Shown piece by piece: positions 10,656-21,258 of a DNA stretch of 64,000 bases. Numbering within the stretch: the first letter of the stretch is position 1; each line of letters starts with the position of its first letter. The stretch spans positions 16,050,982-16,114,981 of the forward strand of contig CM077831.1 of assembly GCA_039720395.1 (NCBI GenBank), read 5' to 3'. Under the pieces are notes generated by a model, which worked only from the letters and a program-made list of their open reading frames with translations, had not been told where the DNA came from and did not search any database. The stretch is from Liquidambar formosana. Lineage: Eukaryota; Streptophyta; Magnoliopsida; Saxifragales; Altingiaceae. Both the position numbers and the translations under genes were made by a program.

Positions 10656-11139
10656 CAGGGGTGCAACTCAGTCTGGGCCGGGGGTATATCTGGACCAAAC
10701 CGAATTAATTCGGAACCTCGAAAATTGGACCAGAACCGAACCGGAAAATATATTGGACCGGACAGGCAAAAATGGTTCGGTTCTCGGTTTTTTTTTTTTT
10801 TTTTTTTTTTTTTTGTAAAAGGTAATAACTTTATTGAATAAGTATTATTATTTATTCAATAATACTTATATATGGAGTATAATATATTAATATGAACATA
10901 TAATTATATATATAATCATATATATGTTTTTTTTTTTTTTTTTTTTTTTGTAATTTGGGAATTTGGTCCGGGCTAGTTCTGAAACCTCCTAAACCGTGGA
11001 CCGGACCAAATTCATTGATTCTTAAAATTGTGGCCCGAGAACCAGACCAATTAGTGTATGGCCCGGATCGGACTGGACCAAACCGAATTGCTTAGAACGG
11101 TCCGGTTCTTAGGTCTACCCGAACCAAGTTGCACTCCTA
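10656..11139. mobile_element. Non-autonomous hAT-type element (484 bp)
   Basis: The ends are CAGGGGTGCAAC and GTTGCACTCCTA, an imperfect terminal inverted repeat of the hAT type, flanked by an 8-bp duplication (ATAGGCGG). The arms stay partly complementary inward, with repeated ACCAAACCGAATT and GGTCCGG motifs. The centre holds two long poly-T runs (10789-10814 and 10927-10949) and AT-rich DNA. There is no transposase ORF, so it depends on a hAT enzyme encoded elsewhere. Confidence 0.8.
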
Positions 11140-11147
11140 ATAGGCGG
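11140..11147. repeat. 8-bp target-site duplication of hAT-type element, right
   Basis: ATAGGCGG, matching 10648-10655. It is followed by a short GGGA repeat. Confidence 0.85.
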
Positions 11148-11322
11148 GAGGGAGGGAGGGAGGAAGGACCTTGTCGTAAAGTCTTGGAAAGGAGGTAGGG
11201 TTTTTCACAGGTGACACGTGATGAGAAAGAAGGTTACAACTGTCGATGTGTTATTGGATAAATATGACAAAGCATAACTGAATGGGGATGACTCATGACA
11301 ACTAATGGATAAACTAAAATAA

Positions 11323-11352
11323 ACTAGCTTCAAAACCCATGTGCGATGCACT
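11323..11352 (-). mobile_element. Helitron-like 3' terminus (minus strand)
   Basis: On the minus strand the sequence reads GTGCATCGCAC (a 4-bp hairpin), ATGGGTTTTGAAG, then CTAG followed by T. A GC-rich hairpin just before CTRR and a host T is the usual Helitron 3' end. I did not find a matching 5' TC end to the right, so only the terminus is called. Confidence 0.5.
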
Positions 11353-11991
11353 AATTTATTTATAAAAATAATATCATTAGAAAATTAGAATTTTAACGGA
11401 ATATTTATTCTCTAAAATATTAAAATATATTTATTAATATAATATGTCAATTAAATTTAAAAGATATAGAAAAAAATAAATTAAATAGTTAAATCAAAAT
11501 AATTTTTGGTGCAATGTTAGTGTAATCTATCATACAAAATTTACGTATACTTCCAAAAGAGATAAATTATTTTGAAAAAAAAAATAATAATTTAATGGTG
11601 GAAGCTTGTAAAAAAATTAAGGAGGTGACACGTTATGGTATTTGATGGAAAAAGATTAAGACTCCTTAGAGCCCAGTCCATCCCACGGTCATGGTTTTGA
11701 TATGTTAGTGTGTATTCCAGCATGTCGTGTTTTCTTTTTTAATCATCATTGTCTTAATTTGTCACTCTTTCTAATTATAAGTATTTATAGTTTTATACGT
11801 TCAATTTTTGGAAGAGAAGATGAATAAGCACAAAGAAAACGAAGAAATATGGTACAGTCTACTAAGTTTGGGTTGAATATTGTCCAATGTAGGTTTTCCT
11901 ATTCTTCCACATAAAGACAAAGAGATATGTAGTTTACTTGGTCAACCTACCTATACCCCATGAAAAAGAGCAGTGAAAAAAAAATGTTGGA
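11353..11991. other. AT-rich intergenic DNA
   Basis: No gene, long repeat or terminal inverted repeat was recognised. It may be the body of the Helitron whose 3' end lies at 11324. Confidence 0.5.
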
Positions 11992-12150
11992 GAAATTACC
12001 TTTTTGTGATCACTTCCTAATTTAATACCAAACAAAGAAAATTAGTAGTCCTTTTGAAGCACATATACAGTCAATTTGTAGTGAGTTTGCATATTAAATA
12101 CTTTCTTTGGCATTGAGATGGAAAGTGATCACTAAAACGTAATTTCTCTA
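11992..12150. mobile_element. MITE, unit 1 of a tandem pair
   Basis: The ends are inverted repeats of about 26 bp: GAAATTACCTTTTTGTGATC at the left, and the right end read on the minus strand as GAAATTACGTTTTAGTGATC. A related unit follows at 12178. There is no coding capacity. Confidence 0.65.
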
Positions 12151-12177
12151 GAAGTCACTAAAAGTAACTTTCTTTTG

Positions 12178-12333
12178 GAAAATTACTTTTTAGTGACTAT
12201 TTCCTAACTTAATACGAAACAAAGAAAACTGGTAGTTATTTTGATGTAAGTATAGAGTTAATTTGTAGCAAGTTGACGGACATTAACCTTTTTTGATATT
12301 AGGTTATAAAGTGATCGCAAAAATGTAATTGTT
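12178..12333. mobile_element. MITE, unit 2 of a tandem pair
   Basis: This is a diverged relative of the unit at 11992, sharing CCTAA.TTAATAC.AAACAAAG and the TTTTTAGTGA/GTGATCGCAAAAA ends. The two lie about 27 bp apart in the same orientation. Confidence 0.6.
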
Positions 12334-12393
12334 TGCCTTTTTCTGTGCTTCACTATTTCAGCATGTGATTTGAAAAAAAAAAAAAATGAAAAT

Positions 12394-13967
12394 GGGGATT
12401 TTGGCCACAAGTCCAAAATATAAGGCTTATGTGGGCATAAGTTCTTTTTAAATTCTTATTTAGCCTGAAGTCCACTAATATATGGAAGAACAAAAATACC
12501 CATAGCTGCTCTCAAACAAGTTGCTAATCATGATACCATGATTGCACCATAAAGAAAGGCGACATTAAAGGCATTGACTTTTAAGGAATCATCTCCACAA
12601 AATTGTTCCACAATTTTAGCGATTTTACTTTAACAAGAATGAACAAATTTCCAACGAAGAAGACGACAACTGTTAAATATCAATGCCACAGAAACCTGGA
12701 AAATCTTGAATTTTTTTTTTTTAATTTCTCCAACGAATGGCGAAAAAACATAGGTAGACCATCATTGAATCCTCTTTTTTTGAAATTATTTTGTAGAACA
12801 TGGGAATGAAATTTTATTACTTTATCGTTTTAAACAGTTACAAAGTTGTTTTTTTATTAGAGTTTAAAATCTGAAACAAATTTTGTAGTAAAAAATAAAA
12901 ATTAAAAAAAAAACGTTTTGGGGGTATTGAAGACAGTTACAACAGGGTCTAGAAATTGTAGACTATTGTTTTTCATCTTTTTGATATAACTGTTTTAAAA
13001 TAACTTTGAAATAGAAAAAAATACACAAAATCTGGCATTATGCATTTGTCAAAATGTAAAAAATTCATACAGCTTCTAGTTGAAAAAAAATAAAAATAAA
13101 AATAAAAAATCCCATAGATGTCATCTGTATAATTGTTTAAATTGATATGTTAAAACAAATTACATTTATCATTGGTAAGAATATCAACTAACTGGTTTAA
13201 ATATTATTAAGAACAATTACATGTAACCATTTCTATATGAACGACAATCAATTGTTTTGTTAAAAGACATGTAATTGTTTTTGGATTCTATTCAATTACT
13301 TTTATGTGTTTTCATCATTGTATAAACATTTAAATATAATTCATTTTAAAACAATCAATTGGTAACAGTTTATAATTGATTTTTCATGAAACAATTACAT
13401 GTAATTGTTCTTATTTACAAAAGCCTTTATTATCTCTCACCAAGAGACCAAACAAGTTTATATGAATTCCAGTTGCAAGGAGGAAATCATGTGCGACAAG
13501 ATCAACAAAAGGTAAAGAACTTCAATAAAATTTAAAAATAAAAAAAAAGGCAAGCATATTCACTTCAATCTAAGATCAACATCAAGAAGCAAACTAAACT
13601 CCAGAAAACATTCAACAAGATGATGGCCCTTCAACAAGATGATGGACCTTCAACAAGATGATGGACAAGCTTTCAAATTCGAATTTGAAATAATAAGAGA
13701 GAAGATTGCAAATCTTGTATATGGAAATATGCAATTTGCTGCGTTAATCATGGAGAAATTTTATATTCGAAGCATAACAAGTAAATAGAGCCATTTGTGG
13801 TAACAAATCTATCACTAGGGTAGTCTTGTCATTAAAAAAACGTATTCTCCTCCCTTAGCAAAAACACTATCGTTCTAACTAAAACTTGGGCTTATGGCTA
13901 CATAAAATTTTTCCTTGGACTTATGCCTTCATAAGTCCTAGGAAATGAACTTTTGGCTAATTTCCCC
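12394..13967. mobile_element. MULE-like non-autonomous element (about 1.57 kb)
   Basis: The left end begins GGGGATTTTGGCCACAAGT. The right end on the minus strand begins GGGGAAATTAGCCAAAAGTT. The similarity continues inward (GGCATAAGTTC / GGCATAAGTCC). Flanking 9-mers AATGAAAAT and AGTAAAAAT agree at 7 of 9 positions, consistent with an old Mutator-type duplication. The interior is AT-rich and has no recognisable transposase. A 19-bp unit (TTCAACAAGATGATGGACC) is repeated three times at about 13613-13670. Confidence 0.6.
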
Positions 13968-14033
13968 AGTAAAAATTTATTATCTTTACACATGGCATCA
14001 AAATAGGGATCAATTCCTCCGTTATATATATAT

Positions 14034-14476
14034 GGGAAGGGATCCGTTTACACCAGGCATAAAACTTTTTACTCTTACACCCCTCAATATCCTTTTGTGT
14101 GAATAATATTTCACCAATCCAACCGTTGAATTAGGTACTCTATTCATGCACGTCATGCATGCCAAATTTCAAATAAATCGGATATTGGGAAACGTTTGAT
14201 CTATAAACTCACATTTCTTTTTATAAATAAAATTATAATTTTGAGCACTTTATGAATGACATATTTCTTGATATCCGACTTACTTGAAATTTGATATGCA
14301 TTTACCCCCCCCCCCCAAAAAAAAAAAAAAAAAAAGAGAGAAATTTGGTATGCATGATATGCATGAATAGAGAATCTAATCTAACGGTTGGATTGGTGAA
14401 ATATTCTTCTCACAAAGAGATATTGAGGGGGGTAAGAGTAAAAGGTTTTACACTGGGTGTAAATGGATCCCTCCCC
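14034..14476. mobile_element. Foldback MITE with long terminal inverted repeats (443 bp)
   Basis: The left arm starts GGGAAGGGATCCGTTTACAC, and the right arm on the minus strand starts GGGGAGGGATCCATTTACAC. The complementarity extends for well over 100 bp (CACCAATCCAACCGTT on one arm, its complement on the other). The loop holds C14 and A19 homopolymers (14307-14336). TAT flanks both sides, a possible short target duplication. Confidence 0.75.
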
Positions 14477-14482
14477 TATCAA

Positions 14483-14937
14483 TCTATACTACTTATAAAA
14501 GGCTGAATCTCAGAAAAACTTTTGAACGACCAATATACCCTTATTTTTTTAAAAGAAAAATACATATCTACCCTTCCTTTAATTGAAACACATAATAAAC
14601 ATTCTTATCATTTGGTAACAAATGAAAGTTAGATTTTAACTCAAACTCTTAACAAATTAAGGTTAAATTCTTACTCAAATTCTTTTTCCTATAGCAACTA
14701 TCAAGTTGCATGATAAACTCTTTAAATATTTTGTTTTATGAAGAAAAAAAAATTCTGAATGTATATTTAAAGAGTTTTTAATCTTTCGTTGACAATTTTG
14801 ATATAAAAAAAAAAATGTACTTTTGAATTTTAAACTTTATCTTTTATGAAAAAATATAAAATCTTTATGTATTTATTACTTTGTATAACTAATATTATTT
14901 AAAAATATTCACGTGCGTTGCACGTGTGCTATATCTA

Positions 14938-14938
<1 letters not shown>
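14483..14938 (+). mobile_element. Non-autonomous Helitron (456 bp)
   Basis: It starts TCTATACTACTTATAAAAGG after a host A. It ends with the perfect hairpin CACGTGC-GTT-GCACGTG (14910-14926), then TGCTATAT and CTAG before a host T. A 5' TC, a 3' hairpin, CTRR and insertion between A and T are the defining marks of Helitrons. The 456-bp body has no ORF of note, so Rep and helicase must be supplied in trans. The RepHel copies later in this window need not be its source. Confidence 0.8.

Positions 14939-14988
<50 letters not shown>
14939..14988. repeat. (TA)n(GA)n compound microsatellite
   Basis: An alternating TA run passes into a GA run, immediately after the Helitron end. Confidence 0.95.
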
Positions 14989-14989
<1 letters not shown>

Positions 14990-15337
14990 TTATGCATTCC
15001 GTTTTCTATATGGATTCGATACATGCATGATTGCATGGCCTTTCTATCCATGGTGGGCCTACAGTCTACACATGCATATTCACTCCAACTTTCATAAAAC
15101 CATTTACACACCTTGGGAAATGATTTTAATCTCCCTTCTAAATATTTATTACTAGTACTAGTGTATATTTACTTGCTAGACTCTAGAAGCGCACTATGCA
15201 CCAACCGCACCTTCCCTTATTTTATATTTTTCTCCTATCGTCTTAAATTTAAATATTAAAACCCTTATATTAAGGTAATTGATGTGTAGATGATGTTATG
15301 ACGTAGAAATTAGCGGATAAATTGATCGGTATTCGCA
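14989..15337. other. Intergenic DNA, nothing recognised
   Basis: There is no gene, repeat family or inverted repeat that I could identify. Confidence 0.5.
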
Positions 15338-15340
15338 TAA

Positions 15341-15476
15341 TGGTGCGTTTGGATGAGGGATTTGTAAGAGAGATTTGTGTTAAGATGGGATTTCAACCTT
15401 ACTTGCTGCTACTGTTACCACCATAATTTGGCATTGAAATCACATCTTAGCCCAAATCCTTCATCCAAACACACCA
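15341..15476. mobile_element. Tourist-like (PIF/Harbinger) MITE (136 bp)
   Basis: The terminal inverted repeats are TGGTGCGTTTGGATGAGGGA at the left and, on the minus strand, TGGTGTGTTTGGATGAAGGA at the right. TAA lies directly outside both ends (15338-15340 and 15477-15479), the three-base target duplication of PIF/Harbinger elements. Confidence 0.8.
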
Positions 15477-15852
15477 TAAACCTTCAAACTGCAACAATGG
15501 ACCCTACTAAGACTATATTCTATATTTCAAAGATTCAATATGAAAGCAAGATTTTCCAGAGAAGAATGACATTCAATCATACAAAAAGCTACAAGCAAGA
15601 TGATGAAGCAACAACAAAAACGAAGGAGAATAAGAGAGGAATTTAGGGATTAGGGTTAGCGCATACTTACTCTCTCCCCATCGTGAGAGCACCGTCGCTA
15701 TTCCTCTTCTTCATCTCTCTCATTCTAGCGAAAGCACTGCCTCTTCTTCCCTCTCGCGAAAGCACCGTCGCTCTCTCTTTGAAGTCTGACCGAATGACGC
15801 AATGAAATCCCTCTTTCCCGGCTTTAAAGCCCTCGCTCAATTTTATTTTAGA
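15477..15852. repeat. Duplicated leader-like segment, copy 2
   Basis: This is the partner of 10055-10397, with a longer middle. On the minus strand an ATG (ATG GGG AGA GAG) is followed at once by TAAGTATGCGC, again resembling a first exon and splice donor. Homology on its left side begins exactly where the Tourist-like MITE ends. Confidence 0.65.
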
Positions 15853-15866
15853 TACTTCTCATAAAA

Positions 15867-16261
15867 GGGAACGGCTATTGCAACCCCCATTCTTATTACC
15901 CCACCCATCCTTTAAGTTTTTAAAGTTTTATGCAAAATATAAAAAGTTTTTATGAAAACCAGTCATAATGTCCACTAGAAAACATCATTTTGAACAACTT
16001 TGTAAAAGAAAGTTTTTCCTAAATTTATCGTTTAAATATACTTTTTAGCCATTTATAGCCTTTATTTCATTTTTTGCCAAAAAGTCTACTTAAACGATAG
16101 ATTTTGGAAAAACTTTCTCCTGCAAAGTTATTCAAAATGATGTTTTCTAGTGGATTAAATGATCAGTTTTTGCAAAAACTTTTTATATTTTTCATGAAAT
16201 CTTAAAAACCAAAAGGAAAGGGGTGGGCTTATAAGAATGGGGGGTTGCAATAGCCGTTCCC
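15867..16261. mobile_element. Mutator-type foldback MITE, copy 1 (395 bp)
   Basis: The ends are GGGAACGGCTATTGCAACCC and its inverted form, with arms complementary over most of their length (AACATCATTTTGAA on one arm, TTCAAAATGATGTT on the other). An exact 9-bp duplication CTCATAAAA lies at 15858-15866 and 16262-16270, as expected for Mutator-type insertion. There are no ORFs. The transcript would form a long hairpin. Confidence 0.85.
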
Positions 16262-16270
16262 CTCATAAAA

Positions 16271-16413
16271 TCCTCTTCCACTCTATCCCTTCCATTTTGG
16301 AATTGAGCCGAAAGGCCCCATTTTAAAACCCATTCACATATCAGGAAATCATGGGTGGGCTAAATCCACGTACTAAAATGCTAAATCCGTAATTAACCGT
16401 ATTATCATCATCT
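16271..16413. other. Short intergenic spacer
   Basis: Nothing recognised. Confidence 0.5.
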
Positions 16414-16414
16414 A

Positions 16415-16659
16415 CCTATACTACTATATTAAGCCAATTGCCTTTGTGGTTGGATTGAACTTGAAAATACTAAAATACCCTTATAAGTTAATAAAGTTGA
16501 AAGACGATTTGGTAATTTTACTAACTTTGAAAAACCCACCTAACCTATTCACCTTAAATCTCTCCCACACACACATGCAGTTTTGAAACTAACATAGCAG
16601 TTATACTAATGGATTTGAAAAGATGTGTTGCACACGCATCGCGTATACTTAATTACTAG
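16415..16659 (+). mobile_element. Small Helitron-like element, degenerate
   Basis: It begins near CCTATACTACTATATTAAGC, close to the TCTATACTA start common in plant Helitrons. It ends with a TGTG-TTG-CACA hairpin, an AT-rich spacer and CTAG at 16656-16659. The base after CTAG is C rather than T, so the 3' junction is not canonical. Confidence 0.45.
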
Positions 16660-16668
16660 CTATAATTA

Positions 16669-17353
16669 TTGCTCCTTCCGTTCATAAATAAGTGTCCTAC
16701 TTTCCTTTTTGAGATGTTTCAAAATAATTGTCCCATTTCAAAAGTTATTGATTTTTTTTATTCATTTCCTAAAATACTCTTAAAAATGTATTCTTTCTTT
16801 TTCTAAGGTTTTACACACTTGAGGTCAAAATTAGAATCTCAAAATATATGCATTGATGTGAAAGCATTTAATAAGGTTTTTTTAGAGTGAGGCTATTGCC
16901 ACCACATAAAGTATTTAAGACTCTCCATTAGTTTACACTTTTTGAGGTTTTATGAAAAGTATAAAAGGTTTTTACGAAAATTAATCGCATTGTTCACTAA
17001 AAAACATCATTTTGAACAACTTTGTAGAATAATTTTTTTCCAAAATCTATCATTTAAGCAAACTTTTTTGCCATTTACAATCTCTATTTCATTTTCCATG
17101 AAAAATTGCTAAAAAGTCTACTTAAATGACAGATTTTGGAAAAACTTTCTTCTACAAAGTTATCCATAATGATGTTTTCTAGTAAACTATATGATTAGTT
17201 TTCATTAATTTTTTTTTATATTTTTCATAAAACCTTAAAAAATATAAACTAAATGGGGGACTTAGAGTATTTTATGTGGTAGCAATAGTCTGGCCTTTTC
17301 TTAAAAAACATGTTTTTTAAAATGGGACACTTAATTTGAAATAGAGGGAGCAT
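16669..17353. mobile_element. Stowaway-like MITE split by a second MITE
   Basis: The left terminus CTCCTTCCGTTCATAAATAA (then GTGTCC) matches the right terminus on the minus strand, CTCCCTCTATTTCAAATTAA (then GTGTCCC). This is the consensus-like end of plant Stowaway MITEs. The interior is interrupted at about 16887-17297 by a foldback MITE of the family at 15867. Confidence 0.65.
16887..17297. mobile_element. Mutator-type foldback MITE, copy 2 (nested)
   Basis: It shares AAAAACATCATTTTGAACAA, GCCATTTA.A..CT.TATTTC and GATTTTGGAAAAACTTTCTT with the element at 15867-16261, including both complementary arms. The termini are more diverged (GAGGCTATTGCCACCAC versus GTGGTAGCAATAGTCTGGCC). It lies inside the Stowaway-like element, so it inserted later. 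Confidence 0.7.
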
Positions 17354-17396
17354 TAGCTTTTTTATTTACATTGGAAGATAATCAAACCCCTAACCT

Positions 17397-17433
17397 CCCC
17401 TTACCCCACCCCACCCCACCCCACCCCACCCAT
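17397..17433. repeat. (CCCAC)n simple repeat
   Basis: Six to seven near-perfect CCCAC units. Confidence 0.9.
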
Positions 17434-18192
17434 ACAAATTTTCATCGTCATTTGTAAGGAACTAAGGATAGTTGCCACTTGTGTAGTGGCCCCATTTATG
17501 ATGACGGAAATATATATAAAATTGTATATAACACAATGGGGCAGTTCAATTTCCAGAAACATCCAAATATGCCCTTAATGGTTGGATCAACTTGAATTTC
17601 CACAATGCTTTTCAATCTGGGTCTATGGTTAGGTTAAGTTTTTGGCAGGAAACTTCTCAGAACCCGGACCTACTATAGGATCCACTTATTATGGACTCTC
17701 TGAACTCATTTCCTCTGCACTATATAATCCTGTAATCTCCAAAGTGTCTATGATTGTACCTTTGAGAGAAGGGAATTATACTTTCCACCATAGAAAGCAC
17801 CAAACAAATTCTGTGAGAGAACTTTAGTGGGATGCAGAAAAATTAGCAGTGATCCTGTGACAAGAAAGCTCCAGTTATTCACAAGTCATCCCTCTTGCCT
17901 ACACCATGAAGCCATCTATCCGGTTGTAAATGTGTGCGCTCATAAATTTGAGCATTAATATTAGGAAAGGATTTCACAAACATTAAACACAACATAACAT
18001 GACGCTAGTCGCAAGCTAATTACATTTACATACGTTCTGTCATAATAATTATGCATCGGAGTTTTTGAAACAATTGGATCTACAACCTAAGAGAGTTTTT
18101 CAAATACATGAAGCATATGAGGGAAATTGCGTAGAAAGCCGCATGATATGTAGTTGTAACTTCAAATGTAGCAATGGCTTTTTCTTTTACAA
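17434..18192. other. Region downstream of the SDR gene
   Basis: This should contain the 3' UTR and polyadenylation site of the minus-strand SDR gene. I see no convincing AATAAA on that strand close to the stop codon. No other gene was recognised. Confidence 0.45.
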
Positions 18193-21100
18193 TCAAAAAG
18201 GTGATAATTCCTTCCGAACAAAGAAGAGGCCAGAAGGCCCACCATCAGGCAGCAATGCTAACCTCACAGGACTTTCCGCACCTTCTTCCGTGGTTAAGAT
18301 GCCAGTATTGAAGTTTATATCTGTTTTGACATAGCCAGGACATACACAGTTGATGCAAAAACTTGGGTACTTCTTGGCCAAAATCCTTGTGTAGGCATTC
18401 ATGGCTACTTTCGAGACTGTATAGGCAGACAGAAAAGCAGGCCAGCCTTTGGATTGTAGTGAACCCTCCTTCAAATCTTTCAAAAACTCGTTCAATACCT
18501 CATCCACTCTCTCTTCTGTAAGGCTTTCGACATCACTACACACTCCTCTAACCCCTTCATTTGGTATATTCTGAATGAAATGACAAGAAAAATCCAAGCC
18601 CAATCATTCCACGAGATATATATATATTTAGTTTGAAAACAAGAACTCCATATCTACGAGAAAGCATTATGGCTCATAAAATCCCTTCACTAAAAAGTCC
18701 AACACTCTTTTAGGAAAAAACATTAATTGTATATTACTATATTTCACGAAAATGAAGGAAAGGACCTACCTTGATTTTATGCAGACAATATTCCTTTTAT
18801 ATTACAAGTTATTACAATAATATTAGTTCACAAGAATTATCACCATAATAATATCCACAGTTCCTTAGAAAATAGAAAGAAACGGCCCTTTGTTGACAGC
18901 ATCAATCATTCCCATACCTGATATTAATTTCCATTGTCACAAATTGAGCCAAGGTGAAATGTAATGCGTGCAAGTTCTCCATTATTGTTCTAAGTTCACT
19001 CAAAACTTGGCTGGTTTGACTCAAACTGGAATTGAAACGTTACTTTTGAATGGAATTGAAACAGAACTCGGTTTATACAAGAATAATTAATCCTGGTTAG
19101 AATCTAGCTGCCTGCCATTAATTCACTCAGCTGAATTTTTATCCAAATCCATAACTACTATCAAAGTTGACTTAATTTCTTATCAGGGTGCCACATTTTA
19201 TTTTAAGTAGGTTTTTAGAAATTTTGTACCTTTAATTTCCCCATGGAAGAGGAAACGTTAACAATCCTTGCTCTATCAGACAACTGAAGAAGAGGAATAA
19301 GTGCTTCAGTCATTCTTTTTGCGCCATAGTAGTTTATTTTCAGGCCCTCTTCTGCTGCCTCATAAGTTTGAGTCATTATGTCATTCCAATTTGTTTGTGC
19401 TCCTGCTGACTGCATTAATAAAAAGATACTCAATCCTCTTGCAGCCATTACCTGGTACTTTCAAATTCAAAATCTTACACTAGACAGAAAATGTACATTC
19501 AGCATATGCCTGCATTGTCAACACCACCCTCTCTCCAAAAAAATAGATAAATAAAAATATTAATACCTTTGTCTTTCATCTAACAAAATTTCTTTCAACC
19601 TGCATATTATGGGGAGAGAGGTCTAGTGGCAATTTAAAGTAGCTCTTCCTTGAAGTTGCATTTAGACAAGACCTTAAGTTGGCAGGAAACAACCAAACAA
19701 AATAAAAATACTTACCCCACCAATACTCTTTGCCATAGCTCTAAAAGCATCGCTGTCTATTATGGCTCCAGTAATCCCTGCATTGTTCACCTGCTCAGAG
19801 TTCCAACATAGCCCATCATTCATTTTGCAAAATACAAGTCATTAGATCCTGAAGCAATTTGGAACTTCAGAGGCCCTCTATCCCTCAATTACTTAGCACA
19901 AGGTTAAATTCAAAATTTCACAAATTATGGGTGGATAGGAAAATAAAATTATAGCTGTGATTTATTTCATTGCTTCAGGTCATCTAGACATCAATGAAAC
20001 TCATTAATAGGGCCATCCTGAAAATAAAAAACTCCACACAACCACTCCCTTCTCCATTTTACCAATTGAATGGACTGAAAATAAGACCTATCTAATTCCA
20101 TTATTTTGTGTTGAGTGGAAATAAGATTTAGAAGTTGACGGGGCCATGGGAAATAGAATAAAACAGGTTGTAACGAGCAAAAAGAGTAAAAACTGCAAAT
20201 TGAATGTAAGGATTGATGTGATTACAAAGACAAGACAACTAGAAAAATATTCCCTGTATTTGGAAGCGGCGATGTTGCCAAACCCCATTGCTAGGAAGCT
20301 CAAGGTGTGATACCAAACTCCCAATTCCTAGATACTCCGTACTATCTTCTTCAATGCTTTCAAGTTGATGGGAGGAGGGAAACTAGATACGGGAGAGAAT
20401 ATAAGGCAGACAATATATGTCTCAAATAAATTCACTAATCAAGTAAACTAAGGTTTCTTCATGCTCAACCGCTAAAGTAACATCACAAAATTCATTTTTT
20501 GGGAACTAGTTTGCACAAATAAAGTGTCGAAAGAATGAAATATGCCACCTCAACCACTTTTGATCTCTTGAAAGCTTTTTTTTTAAAAAAAATTCTTTCA
20601 GCATTTTCATTTTTAACTGGAAAAAAAAAAAATAAATAAATAAATAAAAAAGAAGAAAGAAAGAAAGAAAGAAGAAGAGAAAAGAAATGAATGATGAATG
20701 AATGGGTAAATTGGGTATGTTATGGGTAAATTGGGTATGTTTGGAATTCATCATATAAGTATTCCTAGTAAAAATTATCCTTATATGTATAAATTATGAT
20801 GCAAGATAAACTGGCAACAAGCTACAGACAGAGAATCAAGATATTGGATTTCAATCATACCAAGATATCAAGTTTTCCAAACTGGGTTTTGATGAAATCT
20901 GCCAGAGAAGCAATACTATCAGGGTCTCCCACATCAAGCTGATGAAAAACAACATGATCAGAGAGGCCAGATGCTTTGAGTTTTTCAACAGCTTCAATAC
21001 CCCTCTTCTCATCTCTAGCTGTTAACACCACCATGACCCCATTAGAAGCCAACTGCCTACATATTTCCAATCCAATCCCTTTATTTGCTCCAGTAACAAC

Positions 21101-21258
21101 TGCATACCTGGAAAAACATATACATACATGTATATATAAAACGTGTGTGTGATAGTATAGTTTTTACAGAATGATGGGAAAGTGCAGAAGCACCATGGAA
21201 TGAAAAGAAGAGCTAAGTAGCACCTCTTTGTTGCAGGGGTGGTGATTGTCTCTGCCAT
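18193..21258 (-). CDS. Short-chain dehydrogenase/reductase, (+)-neomenthol dehydrogenase-like
   Basis: An NADPH-dependent carbonyl reductase of the classical SDR fold, in the plant group that includes neomenthol dehydrogenase and salutaridine reductase; the substrate is not predictable. Five exons join in frame: 21258-21224, 21107-20861, 19790-19716, 19409-19230 and 18570-18193, all with GT-AG borders, giving 304 residues (usual for the group). Visible residues: cofactor motif TGANKGIG (17-24), NNAG (96-99), catalytic Asn in KINYYG (N145), Ser in VNVSS (about S173), and YTVSK with Tyr229 and Lys233. PGYVKTD follows the active site. No targeting peptide is seen, so it is probably cytosolic. 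The start ATG has a GCCATGG context and lies 12 residues before the first strand. Introns are 116, 1070, 306 and 659 bp; intron 2 carries A-rich and GAAA repeats. This is the only host gene here with no lesion. Confidence 0.9.
20612..20750. repeat. Simple repeats inside SDR intron 2
   Basis: An A-rich (AAAT)n and (GAAA)n tract is followed by a 19-20-bp tandem pair (ATGGGTAAATTGGGTATGTT) at about 20701-20740. Confidence 0.85.
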
